Shown: in pieces, positions 8,316-18,974 of the stretch | Position numbering within the stretch: position 1 is the stretch's first letter | How the letters are laid out: every line of letters starts with the position of its first letter | From: an uncultured Parabacteroides sp. | GTDB taxonomy: Bacteria > Bacteroidota > Bacteroidia > Bacteroidales > Tannerellaceae | DNA length: 64,000 nucleotides | Assembly (NCBI GenBank): GCA_949296075.1 | Contig: CASFNG010000004.1 | Location: forward strand, 241,126-305,125 | Direction of reading: 5' to 3' | The notes under the pieces: model-generated | What the model was told of the DNA's origin: nothing | Seen by the model: the letters and a program-made list of their open reading frames with translations, nothing else | Database searches by the model: none | Translations under genes and position numbers: made by a program

Positions 8316-9404
8316 ATGAAAGGCATGGTCAGAAACTATCTTGTGGCAGTTGCCGCCGCTATTCTTCTCTGGGGGTGTAACCAGCAATTCAGGACTGCCG
8401 TTAAATATACAATTACCGGCAGCGACTCTTCATTTGTAAACGGACAGTACATGTATATATTCACCAATGATGCAGGCAAGGCCGAATGGCCTGATTCCGC
8501 ACTCATATCCAACCATTCGTTTGTAATGGAGGGAGAACTGCCGTTTTCGACAACTGCTTACCTCTATATGGCCTCTGACAGGAAAACAGGAAATGCGGTA
8601 CAGTTGACCTCCTCTTTCATCATTGAAAACGGTACCATCAGGGCTGAAAACAAAGGAGATTACTTTCTGGAAATGACTGGCACCCCTCAGAACGATCTGC
8701 AAAACCGTATGTTCGAAATGTTTTCATCAATTACGGCAGATACCGCGCTTACATCGCCTGAAATTGAACATGCGTATGACAGCATAGTAAAGAGCGTAAT
8801 TATGGAAAACAGAGACGCGCTTGCACTTAGTCTGCTCCAAAACTGGCTTGAGAGGCACGCTGGCAGTGAAGTGCTCTCGATGCTCGACTCATTTCCCGAA
8901 CCATACAGAAAGCATCCGCAGGCAGTATATCTTGCAAATCTCATCAAAAACATGCCGACAGATATAGGGCGCAGCTATGTTGATATTACGGGTGTCACTC
9001 CTGAAGGGGATTCTCTGCGGCTTTCAGATGTGATTTCCCTCGGACAGAGCCGCTACCTGCTACTTGATTTCGGGGCCTTGTGGTGCGGACCATGCAGGGC
9101 CGAGTATCCGAATCTTTCGGAACTCTATAAAAGATACAGCCCAAAAGGATTCGAGATTTTTGGTATCTCGTATGATTCCAGTAGGGAGGCATGGTTGGAG
9201 TGTATAGAGACATTCGATATGAAGTGGCCACAAGTCCATCAGGGGTTCGGCATACAGCCGCGCCAAACACAGGCCTGGACAGACTATAGTCTCAATGGCA
9301 TACCTTCTACCTTCCTTATAGATTGCAAGAGTGGTCTTGTCATAGCTAAAGGGCTTAGAGGAGAGACTCTCCGCATGAAGATAGAAGAGCTGCTGAGAGA
9401 ATAG
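8316..9404 (+). CDS. TlpA-like thioredoxin-fold lipoprotein (DUF4369 type)
   Basis: A periplasmic thiol-disulfide oxidoreductase anchored as a lipoprotein (lipobox LLWGC, Cys21). The N-terminal half, with VKYTITGSDSSFVNGQYMYI, fits the DUF4369 domain found in Bacteroidota TlpA-like proteins. The C-terminal half is a thioredoxin/AhpC fold with redox motif WCGPC at residues 256-260 and a cis-proline segment in SLNGIPSTFLID. A TATCTTTG box at 8282-8289, just after the upstream terminator, is a likely promoter. The gene is more AT-rich and uses different codons from its neighbours, which hints at recent acquisition. It stands alone between a sulfatase and sufS. The redox partner is unknown. Confidence 0.85.
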   Translation: MKGMVRNYLVAVAAAILLWGCNQQFRTAVKYTITGSDSSFVNGQYMYIFTNDAGKAEWPDSALISNHSFVMEGELPFSTTAYLYMASDRKTGNAVQLTSSFIIENGTIRAENKGDYFLEMTGTPQNDLQNRMFEMFSSITADTALTSPEIEHAYDSIVKSVIMENRDALALSLLQNWLERHAGSEVLSMLDSFPEPYRKHPQAVYLANLIKNMPTDIGRSYVDITGVTPEGDSLRLSDVISLGQSRYLLLDFGALWCGPCRAEYPNLSELYKRYSPKGFEIFGISYDSSREAWLECIETFDMKWPQVHQGFGIQPRQTQAWTDYSLNGIPSTFLIDCKSGLVIAKGLRGETLRMKIEELLRE

Positions 9405-9553
9405 AGATTTGCTTTCAGTTGTAATGCCAATGATGACTTGATTCATGTCCACACAATCCCAACAGTTTGCATTATTCCTCCGAAATATGTCCGTATGTGG
9501 GCGAGTTATAGTATCTTTGGCGCGTTAATTCTCAGCTTAAACAGAAACAGAAG

Positions 9554-10768
9554 ATGTTAGATATACAGCGGATCCGGGAGGATTTCCCGATCTTGGATCA
9601 CCAGATATACGGAAAGCCGCTTATCTATTTCGATAACTCGGCCACGACCCAGAAACCCCGGGAGGTGGTGGAGAAGATAGAGAGCGGTTATTACAACGTG
9701 AACGCCAATATTCACCGGGGAGTCCATTTCTTGAGCCAGGCGGCGACCGAGGCGCACGAGGAGGCGAGGCGTACGGTACAAGCCTTTCTCAATGCACGCT
9801 CCTCGAACGAGATCATTTTCACGCGGGGCACGACGGAGTCGATCAATTTGGTCTCCTCTACCTTCGCCGATGCCTGCATGAGCGCGGGTGATGAGGTGAT
9901 CGTTTCCGTGATGGAGCACCACTCCAACATCGTGCCTTGGCAGATCCAGGCGGCTCGTAAGGGGATCGCCTTGAAGGTAATCCCGATGAATGAGCGGGGC
10001 GAGCTGGACATGGAGGCGTATCGCGGGCTCTTTTCCGAGCGGACCCGGTTGGTGTCGGTGGCTCATGTGTCGAATGTATTGGGGACGATCAACCCGGTCC
10101 GGGAACTGACGGCGATCGCCCACGAGCACGGTGTCCCCGTATTGGTGGATGGCGCGCAAGCGATCCCTCACCTGAAGGTGGACGTGCAAGATATAGACGC
10201 GGAGTTCTACGTATTCTCCGGGCATAAAGTCTATGGCCCTACGGGGATCGGGGTGCTTTATGGCAAGGAGGAATGGCTCGACCGGCTCCCGCCGTATCAA
10301 GGAGGCGGCGAGATGATCGCCACGGTATCGTTTGAGAAGACGACCTTCAACGAGCTGCCCTTCAAGTTTGAGGCCGGCACGCCCGACTATATCGGGAGCA
10401 CGGCGCTCGCGGAGGCGCTCCGTTATGTGGATCGCTTGGGGATGGACCAGATCGCTGCCTATGAGGATGATCTGCTGCGTTACGCCACGGAGCGCTTGGA
10501 GAAGATCGAGGGAACGCGTATCTTTGGCAAGGCTGCCCGGAAGGGGGCGGTGATCTCCTTCTTGGTCGGGACAATCCACCATTATGATATGGGCATGTTG
10601 CTGGATCGGCTGGGGATCGCCGTGCGTACGGGGCACCATTGCGCCCAGCCCTTGATGCATGCGTTAGGGATTGAGGGCACGGTGCGCGCCTCATTCTCCT
10701 TCTATAATACGAAAGAGGAGATCGATGCGTTTGTGGCCGGTGTGGAGCGTGTCCGGAAGATGTTCTAA
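9554..10768 (+). CDS. sufS: Cysteine desulfurase SufS
   Basis: A PLP-dependent enzyme that converts cysteine to alanine and passes the sulfur, as a persulfide, to Fe-S cluster assembly. The 404-aa protein has the PLP-binding lysine in FSGHKVYGPTG (Lys225), the DNSATTQKP entry motif near residue 27, and the persulfide cysteine in RTGHHCAQP (Cys363), all typical of group II (SufS) desulfurases. A TATCTTTG box at 9512-9519 probably starts its transcript. The VanZ-like gene follows after only 5 nt. The sufBCD genes are not in the window, but the partner sufE is at 19976. Confidence 0.93.
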   Translation: MLDIQRIREDFPILDHQIYGKPLIYFDNSATTQKPREVVEKIESGYYNVNANIHRGVHFLSQAATEAHEEARRTVQAFLNARSSNEIIFTRGTTESINLVSSTFADACMSAGDEVIVSVMEHHSNIVPWQIQAARKGIALKVIPMNERGELDMEAYRGLFSERTRLVSVAHVSNVLGTINPVRELTAIAHEHGVPVLVDGAQAIPHLKVDVQDIDAEFYVFSGHKVYGPTGIGVLYGKEEWLDRLPPYQGGGEMIATVSFEKTTFNELPFKFEAGTPDYIGSTALAEALRYVDRLGMDQIAAYEDDLLRYATERLEKIEGTRIFGKAARKGAVISFLVGTIHHYDMGMLLDRLGIAVRTGHHCAQPLMHALGIEGTVRASFSFYNTKEEIDAFVAGVERVRKMF

Positions 10769-10773
10769 GGGAT

Positions 10774-11172
10774 ATGTTCTATTATCTCAGGAAATACCCC
10801 TTCTCCCTGCTGATTATCGCGGCGGTGATCTATCTTTCCTTCTTTCGCCCGCCGGACTTGAACGAGTTGCCCCTGTTCCCCGGGGTGGATAAGGTCGTCC
10901 ATTTCTGTATGTATGGCGGGATGTCGGGAATGCTTTGGCTGGAGTTCTTGCGGAACCACCGGAACCGGGAGGGGATAGCTTGGCATGTTTGGGTAGGGGC
11001 CGTGGTTTGCCCGATCCTTTTGAGTGGCTTGATCGAGATCTTGCAGAGCACCTATACGACCTATCGTAGTGGCGATTGGCTGGATTTCCTCGCGAATGCG
11101 GGAGGTGTCTTCGCCGCCACGCTTGTCGCCCGGTTTGTGCTTCGTCCCCGGATACGGAAAAGAGCCGTATAG
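10774..11172 (+). CDS. VanZ-like small membrane protein
   Basis: A 132-aa inner-membrane protein with about four hydrophobic segments and the VanZ-like signature: an N-terminal helix followed by DKVVHFCMYGGMSGMLWLE, then a segment with LIEILQSTYTTYRSGDWLDFLANAGG. The charged pattern E-x-x-Q plus DWLDFLAN is characteristic of the family. VanZ confers low-level teicoplanin resistance in enterococci, but most members have no known role. It lies 5 nt after sufS and probably shares its transcript. Confidence 0.8.
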   Translation: MFYYLRKYPFSLLIIAAVIYLSFFRPPDLNELPLFPGVDKVVHFCMYGGMSGMLWLEFLRNHRNREGIAWHVWVGAVVCPILLSGLIEILQSTYTTYRSGDWLDFLANAGGVFAATLVARFVLRPRIRKRAV

Positions 11173-11277
11173 ATCGATAGGCGATCCCTGCGGCTCTCCT
11201 TGTTGATTGAGCTTACCGGCCAAGATGATTGATCTGTTCCCTTCCCCCTCATGGATGGAAAGAGAGGTGTACCTCCT

Positions 11278-12003
11278 CTAATCGAAGAGGCTTCGCAGTA
11301 CCGCGAGCGAACGGATCTCCGGGAAGTCAGGGAGGTGCAAACGATAATATTCAAGGAGTCGTTCGATGAGGCGTACCCGCTCTTGCCGGGAGAAGGCGTA
11401 GAGTCCCATGTTGTCGAAGCGGATGCGGAGCAGGCGGGCGAAGAAAACGCTCTCTTCCGGGCTGAGGTAATGCCGGTGCAAGGGAGGGCGATCGGTGAAG
11501 ACACCATTCAGCATATCGAAATAACAGCCGGGCGTATAGCCATCCGTGTTCGGGAAGATCCCTAAATAGCGGGGGAGGGCCAGCAGGAACACGATGTGGA
11601 AGTTGGCAATCCCCCCGTCCACGACCTCCAACATACGGATCGACTCATGCAGGAAGTCGAACAGGCGAGGGTCCGGCTCCGTGTCCTTGATGACCCGGAA
11701 AAGTACCTCCGAGAGGAAAAGCGCTATTACATTCTTCACGGGATCGGCGCAAGCCGCGTTCTGGGGAAAGCAGGAACGCGCCTCCTTGATCCGGTGAAGG
11801 TCGCGCTTGTTCAGGTGCTCCACCTCCATGTCGAGCACGGAGAGGGGGATGAACAGCGCCCTTGTCACCGAGCTCCGTCTGCCCCGGGCGCGACTGACTA
11901 AATAAGAGGCTCTTCCGAACGCCTCCGTATACATATATATTATCGCGTATTTATCATTGTAAGGGATCGAATGAAGCACGATCCCCCTTGTCTTGCACAG
12001 CAT
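11278..12003 (-). CDS. recO: DNA repair protein RecO
   Basis: RecO loads RecA and anneals single strands in the RecFOR recombination-repair pathway. The N-terminal OB-fold begins MLCKTRGIVLHSIPYNDKYA; this start (12003) was chosen over an ATG at 12036 because it matches the family start. A helical C-terminal domain follows, with YLGIFPNTDGYTPGCYFDM, which in many RecO proteins is a zinc-finger region; here only one cysteine is left in it, as is common in Bacteroidota. 241 aa. A plus-strand promoter for the neighbouring gene lies across its 5' end. Confidence 0.88.
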   Translation of the reverse strand: MLCKTRGIVLHSIPYNDKYAIIYMYTEAFGRASYLVSRARGRRSSVTRALFIPLSVLDMEVEHLNKRDLHRIKEARSCFPQNAACADPVKNVIALFLSEVLFRVIKDTEPDPRLFDFLHESIRMLEVVDGGIANFHIVFLLALPRYLGIFPNTDGYTPGCYFDMLNGVFTDRPPLHRHYLSPEESVFFARLLRIRFDNMGLYAFSRQERVRLIERLLEYYRLHLPDFPEIRSLAVLRSLFD

Positions 12004-12017
12004 AATCCGTATCTTTG
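11988..12017 (+). promoter_or_regulatory. Promoter of the DUF2721 gene, overlapping the recO start
   Basis: TTG (11988-11990), 19-bp spacer, TATCTTTG (12010-12017): a full match to the Bacteroidota consensus. The -33 box lies inside the first codons of recO on the other strand. Confidence 0.7.
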
Positions 12018-12081
12018 TGTCGATGATCCAGAACAAAAGTAGTCAAATTCACGTTATATACAGAAACTTGATTTCGTAATT

Positions 12082-12486
12082 ATGCTTGACTTGACAACCC
12101 CATCCCTGCTATTCTCTGCCATCTCGCTTATCCTTTTGGCCTATACGAACCGTTTCCTCTCGTACGCCAGTGTCGTACGTGCCTTGAAGGAGCAGCATCA
12201 GCGGACGCATGACCCGAAAGACTTCGCCCAGATCGCCAACCTGCGCCGCCGGCTTTATCTCACGCGCTCGATGCAGATCCTGGGGATACTCAGCCTTTTG
12301 CTGTGCGTGATCGCCATGTTCTTCGTTTACGTCTCCTGGCAGGCCATCGCCGCCTGGATATTTGGGGTGGCACTCCTCCTGCTCGCGGCATCGCTGTGCG
12401 TATGTATCTGGGAAATAAATATATCCGTCAAGGCCTTGGAGATCCATTTAGAGGATATTAGTTCTAAAGAGAAGTTAAATCAGTGA
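12082..12486 (+). CDS. DUF2721 membrane protein
   Basis: A 134-aa inner-membrane protein with three hydrophobic segments: residues about 8-28 (LLFSAISLILLAYTNRF), 68-90 and 92-112. A conserved basic stretch (NLRRRLYLTRSMQ) lies between the first and second, which is the usual arrangement of DUF2721 proteins. Function is unknown. It is transcribed from a strong promoter that begins inside recO and it lies directly upstream of the tRNA-Glu / rpsT unit, which has its own promoter. Confidence 0.8.
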   Translation: MLDLTTPSLLFSAISLILLAYTNRFLSYASVVRALKEQHQRTHDPKDFAQIANLRRRLYLTRSMQILGILSLLLCVIAMFFVYVSWQAIAAWIFGVALLLLAASLCVCIWEINISVKALEIHLEDISSKEKLNQ

Positions 12487-12514
12487 GGACTATTAAAAAA
12501 TCCTATGAAATGTT

Positions 12515-12544
12515 TTGCCAGTTCGTGCGGATCGTCTATCTTTG
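12515..12544 (+). promoter_or_regulatory. Promoter of the tRNA-Glu / rpsT unit
   Basis: TTG (12515-12517), 19-bp spacer, TATCTTTG (12537-12544). The -33 region reads TTTTGCCAGTT and shares TTTGCCAGTT with the tRNA-Arg promoter at 21260. Confidence 0.75.
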
Positions 12545-12602
12545 CACACGCAATCGGGAAAACCGCCCCTTTTGTGGCTATAAGTGAGAACTTTGCCTGT
12601 TT

Positions 12603-12674
12603 GGCCCATTCGTCTATCGGCTAGGACGCAAGATTTTCATTCTTGAAAGAGGGGTTCGATTCCCCTATGGGCTA
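12603..12674 (+). tRNA. tRNA-Glu (anticodon UUC)
   Basis: A complete cloverleaf: acceptor GGCCCAT/ATGGGCT with a G-U first pair, anticodon TTC in the loop TTTTCAT, T-arm GAGGGG-TTCGATT-CCCCT. The discriminator is A and CCA is not encoded. It differs from the copy at 13044 by a single base in the D-loop (CGGCTAGG against CGGTTAGG). Confidence 0.95.
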
Positions 12675-12715
12675 CGAATAAGAACAAATAAAAAAAATAA
12701 GGAGAAGATCGAGAA

Positions 12716-12970
12716 ATGGCAAACCATAAGTCATCAATCAAGAGAATCAGACAGACGAACGCACGGCGTTTGCGTAACCGGTATTATGCGAAGACGGCCA
12801 GAAACGCGATGAGAGTATTGCGTGCCACTTCGGATAAGAGCGAGGCTCAGGCTTTGTATCCGAAAGTATGCTCCATGTTGGACAAGCTCGCTAAGAAGAA
12901 CGTTATCCACCGGAATAAGGCGGGCAACTTGAAATCGAAGTTGGCTAAGCACGTGAACGCGTTGGCGTAA
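12716..12970 (+). CDS. rpsT: 30S ribosomal protein S20
   Basis: An 84-aa, very basic three-helix protein of the small ribosomal subunit. The start [18 protein letters not shown] and the [14 protein letters not shown] segment are characteristic. It lies between two tRNA-Glu genes and is followed by a terminator, so it is probably read from the tRNA-Glu promoter at 12515. The upstream leader contains GGAGAAG 10-15 nt before the ATG, a rare Shine-Dalgarno-like sequence in this genome. Confidence 0.96.
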   Translation: MANHKSSIKRIRQTNARRLRNRYYAKTARNAMRVLRATSDKSEAQALYPKVCSMLDKLAKKNVIHRNKAGNLKSKLAKHVNALA

Positions 12971-13000
12971 GCGCGAGACAGTCATCTTTTTGGAAGGATA

Positions 13001-13036
13001 TAAGGCCGGACTTTACCATAAGCCCGGCTTTTTTTA
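13001..13036 (+). terminator. Intrinsic terminator after rpsT
   Basis: AAGGCCGG, loop, CCCGGCTT followed by T7. It separates rpsT from the second tRNA-Glu, so the latter depends on read-through or its own start. Confidence 0.7.
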
Positions 13037-13043
13037 CGCGGAT

Positions 13044-13115
13044 GGCCCATTCGTCTATCGGTTAGGACGCAAGATTTTCATTCTTGAAAGAGGGGTTCGA
13101 TTCCCCTATGGGCTA
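13044..13115 (+). tRNA. tRNA-Glu (anticodon UUC), second copy
   Basis: Identical to the gene at 12603 except for one D-loop base. It begins only 8 bp after the T-run of the rpsT terminator, so there is no room for an independent promoter of the usual form. Confidence 0.95.
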
Positions 13116-13123
13116 CTCTTCGG

Positions 13124-13166
13124 AAGGCGGGAGGCGAGATTGGAGACTCGCTTCTCGCCTTCTTTT
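13124..13166 (+). terminator. Intrinsic terminator after tRNA-Glu
   Basis: A 15-bp stem with G-T pairs: AAGGCGGGAGGCGAG (13124-13138) with CTCGCTTCTCGCCTT (13147-13161), then CTTTT. Confidence 0.75.
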
Positions 13167-13257
13167 ATGCTTGTTTTCGCTATTTTCACGCCCGTGGCTT
13201 CGCCATCTCGATTAAAATCACTATATTTGTTAGATTTTTAAAGATTATAGCTAATAA

Positions 13258-15237
<1,980 letters not shown>

Positions 15238-15331
15238 TTAAAAAACGAGGCATTGTGGCTTCTGTGGCTTAGTCCCGGATGCCACAGGCCTTATCTTTGG
15301 TCGCGCTACTTATCCTTAAAAACACATCCTC

Positions 15332-17095
15332 ATGTATCTCGATTTGAAACAACTTCAAGAGGAAGTAGATCAATACACTTCGCCGGGGCCGAATGAGCGG
15401 CCTCCTCGGATCGGTATCTCAGCGAACCGGAAAGACGGTCTTCCTTGTGTCGCGGAAACATACGTGCAAGCCGTGCTCGATGCGGGAGGGGCGCCGGTTA
15501 TCATCCCGGTGATTACGGAGATAGGGGCCTTGTCTGAGCTGGTCGCCGGGCTGGATGGCTTGGTGATGAGTGGGGGAGGTGATATCCATCCGCTCTATGT
15601 GGGGGAGGAGCCTATACCAGCCTTGCAAAACGTGGATCCTTTCCGGGATGAGTTCGACCTGATCTTGCTGCGTCTGGCCACGAACCGCCAGATACCGGTC
15701 ATGGGTATCTGCCGAGGCCATCAGGTCTTGAACGTGGCGTTTGGGGGCAGTGTCTATCAGGATATTCACTCCCAGCATGATCGTCCCTTGTTGAAGCATA
15801 GCCAGGATATGGATCGGGCTTATCCTTCGCATACGATTACTTTAGAGTCGGGAGAAAATGAGTTGCGCTCGCTCTTCGGTGGAAAGGATCGTATCGCCGT
15901 TAACTCGTTTCATCATCAGGCGGTCAAGGAGATAGCTCCGGGTTTCAGGGCGGTGGCGACCGCTCCTGACGGGATCAACGAGGCGATCGAGGCGATCGAG
16001 CGGAATTTCTTTGGCGTGCAGTGGCATCCGGAGGCGATGGCCACGAATGGGGATGAGTCTATGCGGGCATTATTCGCTTATCATGTGGAGAAGGCTCGTC
16101 GTTTTGCTCGGGCGAAGGCGATCCACCGTCGGATAGTGACACTCGATTCGCATACGGATACGCCGATGATTTTCCCGGGTAATTTCGACATCGGGAAGAA
16201 GGAGGGAGGCAAGGTGAACCTGCCTTTCATGGAAGAGGGACGGATAGACGCTACATTCATGGTGGCATATATTCCTCAAGGCAAGCGTGATGAGGCTTCG
16301 CTACGGGCAGCGACCGGATACGCGATCGAACGGTTGGAGCAGGTGCGCCGCCAGGAGCTGCTGCATCCGGATCGGATGGTTATCGCGACTTCCCCACAAG
16401 AGATATTGGAGGCGAAAAAGAATGGCAAAAAGGCGATCTGCTTAGGTATAGAGAATGGGTATGCCATCGGGAAACAGATCGAGAATCTCCGGTTGTTCAA
16501 GGAGATGGGCGTGTCCTACATCACCTTGTGCCATAATGGGGATAATGACCTTTGCGACTCGGCGAGAGGAAAACAGGAGTGGAACGGGCTGAGCCCCTTC
16601 GGAAAGGAGGTCGTGCGAGAGATGAACCGGCTGGGACTCATGGTGGATGTGTCTCATGCGGCGGAGAGCACGTTCTATGATGTGCTGGAAACCAGCGAGA
16701 TGCCGATCGTCGCTTCCCATTCGTCGGCACGGGCGCTTTGCGACCATCCGCGTAACCTGACGGACGATCAGCTGAAAGCGTTGGCAGGACGTGGAGGCGT
16801 GGCGCAAGTCTGCTTATACAAAGGCTTTATCAATGAGGATGCGGAGAAGGCATCCTTGAGCGACGCGATCCGTCATATCAACCATATCGTGTGTGTGGCG
16901 GGAATCGATCATGTAGGGATCGGTTCTGATTTTGACGGGGATGGTGAGCTGATCGGTTGCTCGGCCACCAATGAGCTGATCAATATCACCGTACGTCTGT
17001 TAGAAGAGGGATATACGGAAGAGGATATACGGAAAATTTGGGGCGGCAACTTCCTGCGGGTCATGCGGACCGTTCAGGATTTTCATGCCCGATAA
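15332..17095 (+). CDS. Double peptidase: C26 gamma-glutamyl hydrolase fused to M19 dipeptidase (cytosolic)
   Basis: A 587-aa fusion. Residues about 25-255 form a class I glutamine-amidotransferase-like (peptidase C26, PuuD-like) domain with nucleophile Cys127 in GICRGHQ and the His232/Glu234 pair in GVQWHPEA. Residues about 265-580 form an M19 renal-dipeptidase-like domain with zinc ligands H274 and D276 (SHTDTP), E374 (GIENGY), then VSHAAE, SHSSAR and GIGSDFDG, all intact. C26 enzymes cut gamma-glutamyl bonds; M19 enzymes cut dipeptides, including Cys-Gly in animals. There is no signal peptide, so it should act in the cytosol. It begins a four-gene operon; a TATCTTTG box lies at 15292-15299. 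The substrate is inferred, not shown. Confidence 0.85.
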   Translation: MYLDLKQLQEEVDQYTSPGPNERPPRIGISANRKDGLPCVAETYVQAVLDAGGAPVIIPVITEIGALSELVAGLDGLVMSGGGDIHPLYVGEEPIPALQNVDPFRDEFDLILLRLATNRQIPVMGICRGHQVLNVAFGGSVYQDIHSQHDRPLLKHSQDMDRAYPSHTITLESGENELRSLFGGKDRIAVNSFHHQAVKEIAPGFRAVATAPDGINEAIEAIERNFFGVQWHPEAMATNGDESMRALFAYHVEKARRFARAKAIHRRIVTLDSHTDTPMIFPGNFDIGKKEGGKVNLPFMEEGRIDATFMVAYIPQGKRDEASLRAATGYAIERLEQVRRQELLHPDRMVIATSPQEILEAKKNGKKAICLGIENGYAIGKQIENLRLFKEMGVSYITLCHNGDNDLCDSARGKQEWNGLSPFGKEVVREMNRLGLMVDVSHAAESTFYDVLETSEMPIVASHSSARALCDHPRNLTDDQLKALAGRGGVAQVCLYKGFINEDAEKASLSDAIRHINHIVCVAGIDHVGIGSDFDGDGELIGCSATNELINITVRLLEEGYTEEDIRKIWGGNFLRVMRTVQDFHAR

Positions 17096-17117
17096 AATGA
17101 AAAAACACGGAGATCGT

Positions 17118-18968
17118 ATGAAAAAGTTTGTGTGTACAATCCTATTCGCTTGCTGTGGATGGCTTGCGACGCAGGCGCAAACGCCCGGATCGGATGTGCC
17201 CGATCTATTGAGGCTCCAGGCGCTTACGGATTCTTGCGACGTGAACTCGCGTGCCCCTTATGCGCCTTTGATAGGCGTCTCCGCGAGCTTGTCGGACGGA
17301 GCTTCGAGGGTCTCCGGGGATTATATCCAGGCGATCGTGAAAGCGGGTGGCTCACCGGTGATTGTCCCGGCCGTGACGGATGGAGAGGTGCTCCGTTCGG
17401 TTGTCTCCCATTTAGACGGCCTTGTGCTGGTCGGTGGGGCCGACGTGAATCCGCTTTGGTACGGGGAAGAGCCTCGGCAGGAGCTGGGCGAGGTAGATCC
17501 CACGAGAGATCTGTATGAGCTGAAACTTATTAAGTTGGCCACCGACCAGAATGTCCCTATCTTAGGGATCTGTCGCGGCTTACAGCTGCTGAACGTGGCT
17601 TTTGGCGGCAGCCTTTACCAGGATATTCCCTCGCAGCGAGCGGGCAACTATATCAAGCATAATCAGGAACTGCCCAAGGGCTATGGATCTCATCGCACTG
17701 TTATCCGGAAGGGTTCGTGCCTTGCCCGGATCTTGGGGAAGGACACAGTGGCGGTTAATTCCTACCATCATCAGGCGATCAAGCGACTGGCTCCGGCATT
17801 CAAGGCGGTAGCCTACGCCCCGGATAGCATCATCGAGGCGATTGAGGGTTATCCGGATCATCCGATAATGGGAGTACAGTGGCATCCGGAAGGCTTGATA
17901 GCCGGAGGGGATACGGTTATGTTGAGGCTTTTCCGGCATTTGGTCGGTAAGGCGGATACCTTTCATATGGCAAAGGAGATGCATGAACGTATGCTCTCCA
18001 TCGATACCCATACCGATACCCCTTTCTGGTTTCGGCGAGCTGGTTTCGACATCGCGGATAGGGAACGTAACCGAGTGAATATTCCCAAGATGCGGGAAGG
18101 AAGATTGGACGGCGTGTTCCTCGCCGCCTTCATCGGGCAGAAGGAAAGGGATGAGGTCTCTTCTCAAGAAGCCGTGCGCAAGGTGACCGGATTGATCGAG
18201 GGGATCCATGCGCAAGCGGAGCGTAACCGGGATATTTGTGGGATCGCTGTGACGAGGCAAGATCTTGTCCGGTTAAAGCAAGAGGGGAAAAAGGCCTTCT
18301 TTATCGGCATCGAGAATGGGTACGGTATCGGGAAAGATCTCTCCAATATCGCCCGTTTCAAGCGGATGGGGGTCAACTATATCACGCTTTGTCACTCGTA
18401 TGACAATGATATTTGCGACTCTTCCACCCATACCAAGCGGGAGTGGCATGGATTGAGTCCTTTCGGGAAGAAGGTCGTGCGGGAGATGAATCGCCAAGGG
18501 ATCATGATCGATCTGTCCCATGCCTCGGAGGAGACGTTCTGGGATGTGATTGAACAGACGAAAACGCCGGTGATATGCTCGCATTCTTCCGCGAAGGCCC
18601 TGTGCGGAAGCGACCGTAACCTGACGGATGAGCAGTTGCGTGCCTTGGCGAAGAACGGCGGGGTGGCGCAGGTCTGCCTGCTGGATCGTTATATCAATAG
18701 GGATTATAAGAAGGCGAGCCTCACCGACGCTATTGAGCATATCGACCATATGGTGCGTGTGGCAGGCGTTGAGCACGTGGGGATCGGCTCCGACTTTGAT
18801 GGCGGGGGCGGCCTTATCGGATGTGAGGCTGATAATGATTTTATCCAGATCACCGTCAAACTGATCGAACGGGGCTATTCGGAAACGGATATCGCCAAGA
18901 TATGGGGCGGAAACCTGCTGCGTGTGATGGATGAGGTACAGGCGGCCGCTACCGTCAAGAGCTTGTAA
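17118..18968 (+). CDS. Double peptidase: C26 gamma-glutamyl hydrolase fused to M19 dipeptidase (exported)
   Basis: A paralogue of the preceding gene with the same two-domain order, 22 nt downstream. ATG 17118 gives a clean Sec signal peptide (MKKFVCTILFACCGWLATQAQ), so this copy is exported to the periplasm; upstream starts at 17085 and 17097 would spoil it. The C26 site is intact (Cys152 in GICRGLQ, His256 in GVQWHPEG). The M19 site is intact (H298 in IDTHTDTP, GIENGY, LSHASEE, SHSSAK, GIGSDFDGGG). 616 aa. The two proteins look like a tandem duplication followed by division between compartments. The operon continues with a glutaminyl cyclase and sufE. Confidence 0.85.
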   Translation: MKKFVCTILFACCGWLATQAQTPGSDVPDLLRLQALTDSCDVNSRAPYAPLIGVSASLSDGASRVSGDYIQAIVKAGGSPVIVPAVTDGEVLRSVVSHLDGLVLVGGADVNPLWYGEEPRQELGEVDPTRDLYELKLIKLATDQNVPILGICRGLQLLNVAFGGSLYQDIPSQRAGNYIKHNQELPKGYGSHRTVIRKGSCLARILGKDTVAVNSYHHQAIKRLAPAFKAVAYAPDSIIEAIEGYPDHPIMGVQWHPEGLIAGGDTVMLRLFRHLVGKADTFHMAKEMHERMLSIDTHTDTPFWFRRAGFDIADRERNRVNIPKMREGRLDGVFLAAFIGQKERDEVSSQEAVRKVTGLIEGIHAQAERNRDICGIAVTRQDLVRLKQEGKKAFFIGIENGYGIGKDLSNIARFKRMGVNYITLCHSYDNDICDSSTHTKREWHGLSPFGKKVVREMNRQGIMIDLSHASEETFWDVIEQTKTPVICSHSSAKALCGSDRNLTDEQLRALAKNGGVAQVCLLDRYINRDYKKASLTDAIEHIDHMVRVAGVEHVGIGSDFDGGGGLIGCEADNDFIQITVKLIERGYSETDIAKIWGGNLLRVMDEVQAAATVKSL

Positions 18969-18974
18969 AATAAA

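Noticed and set aside
10774-11172. Glycopeptide resistance gene vanZ
   Set aside because: Only the general VanZ-like fold is recognisable and no other van genes are present; it is linked to sufS.
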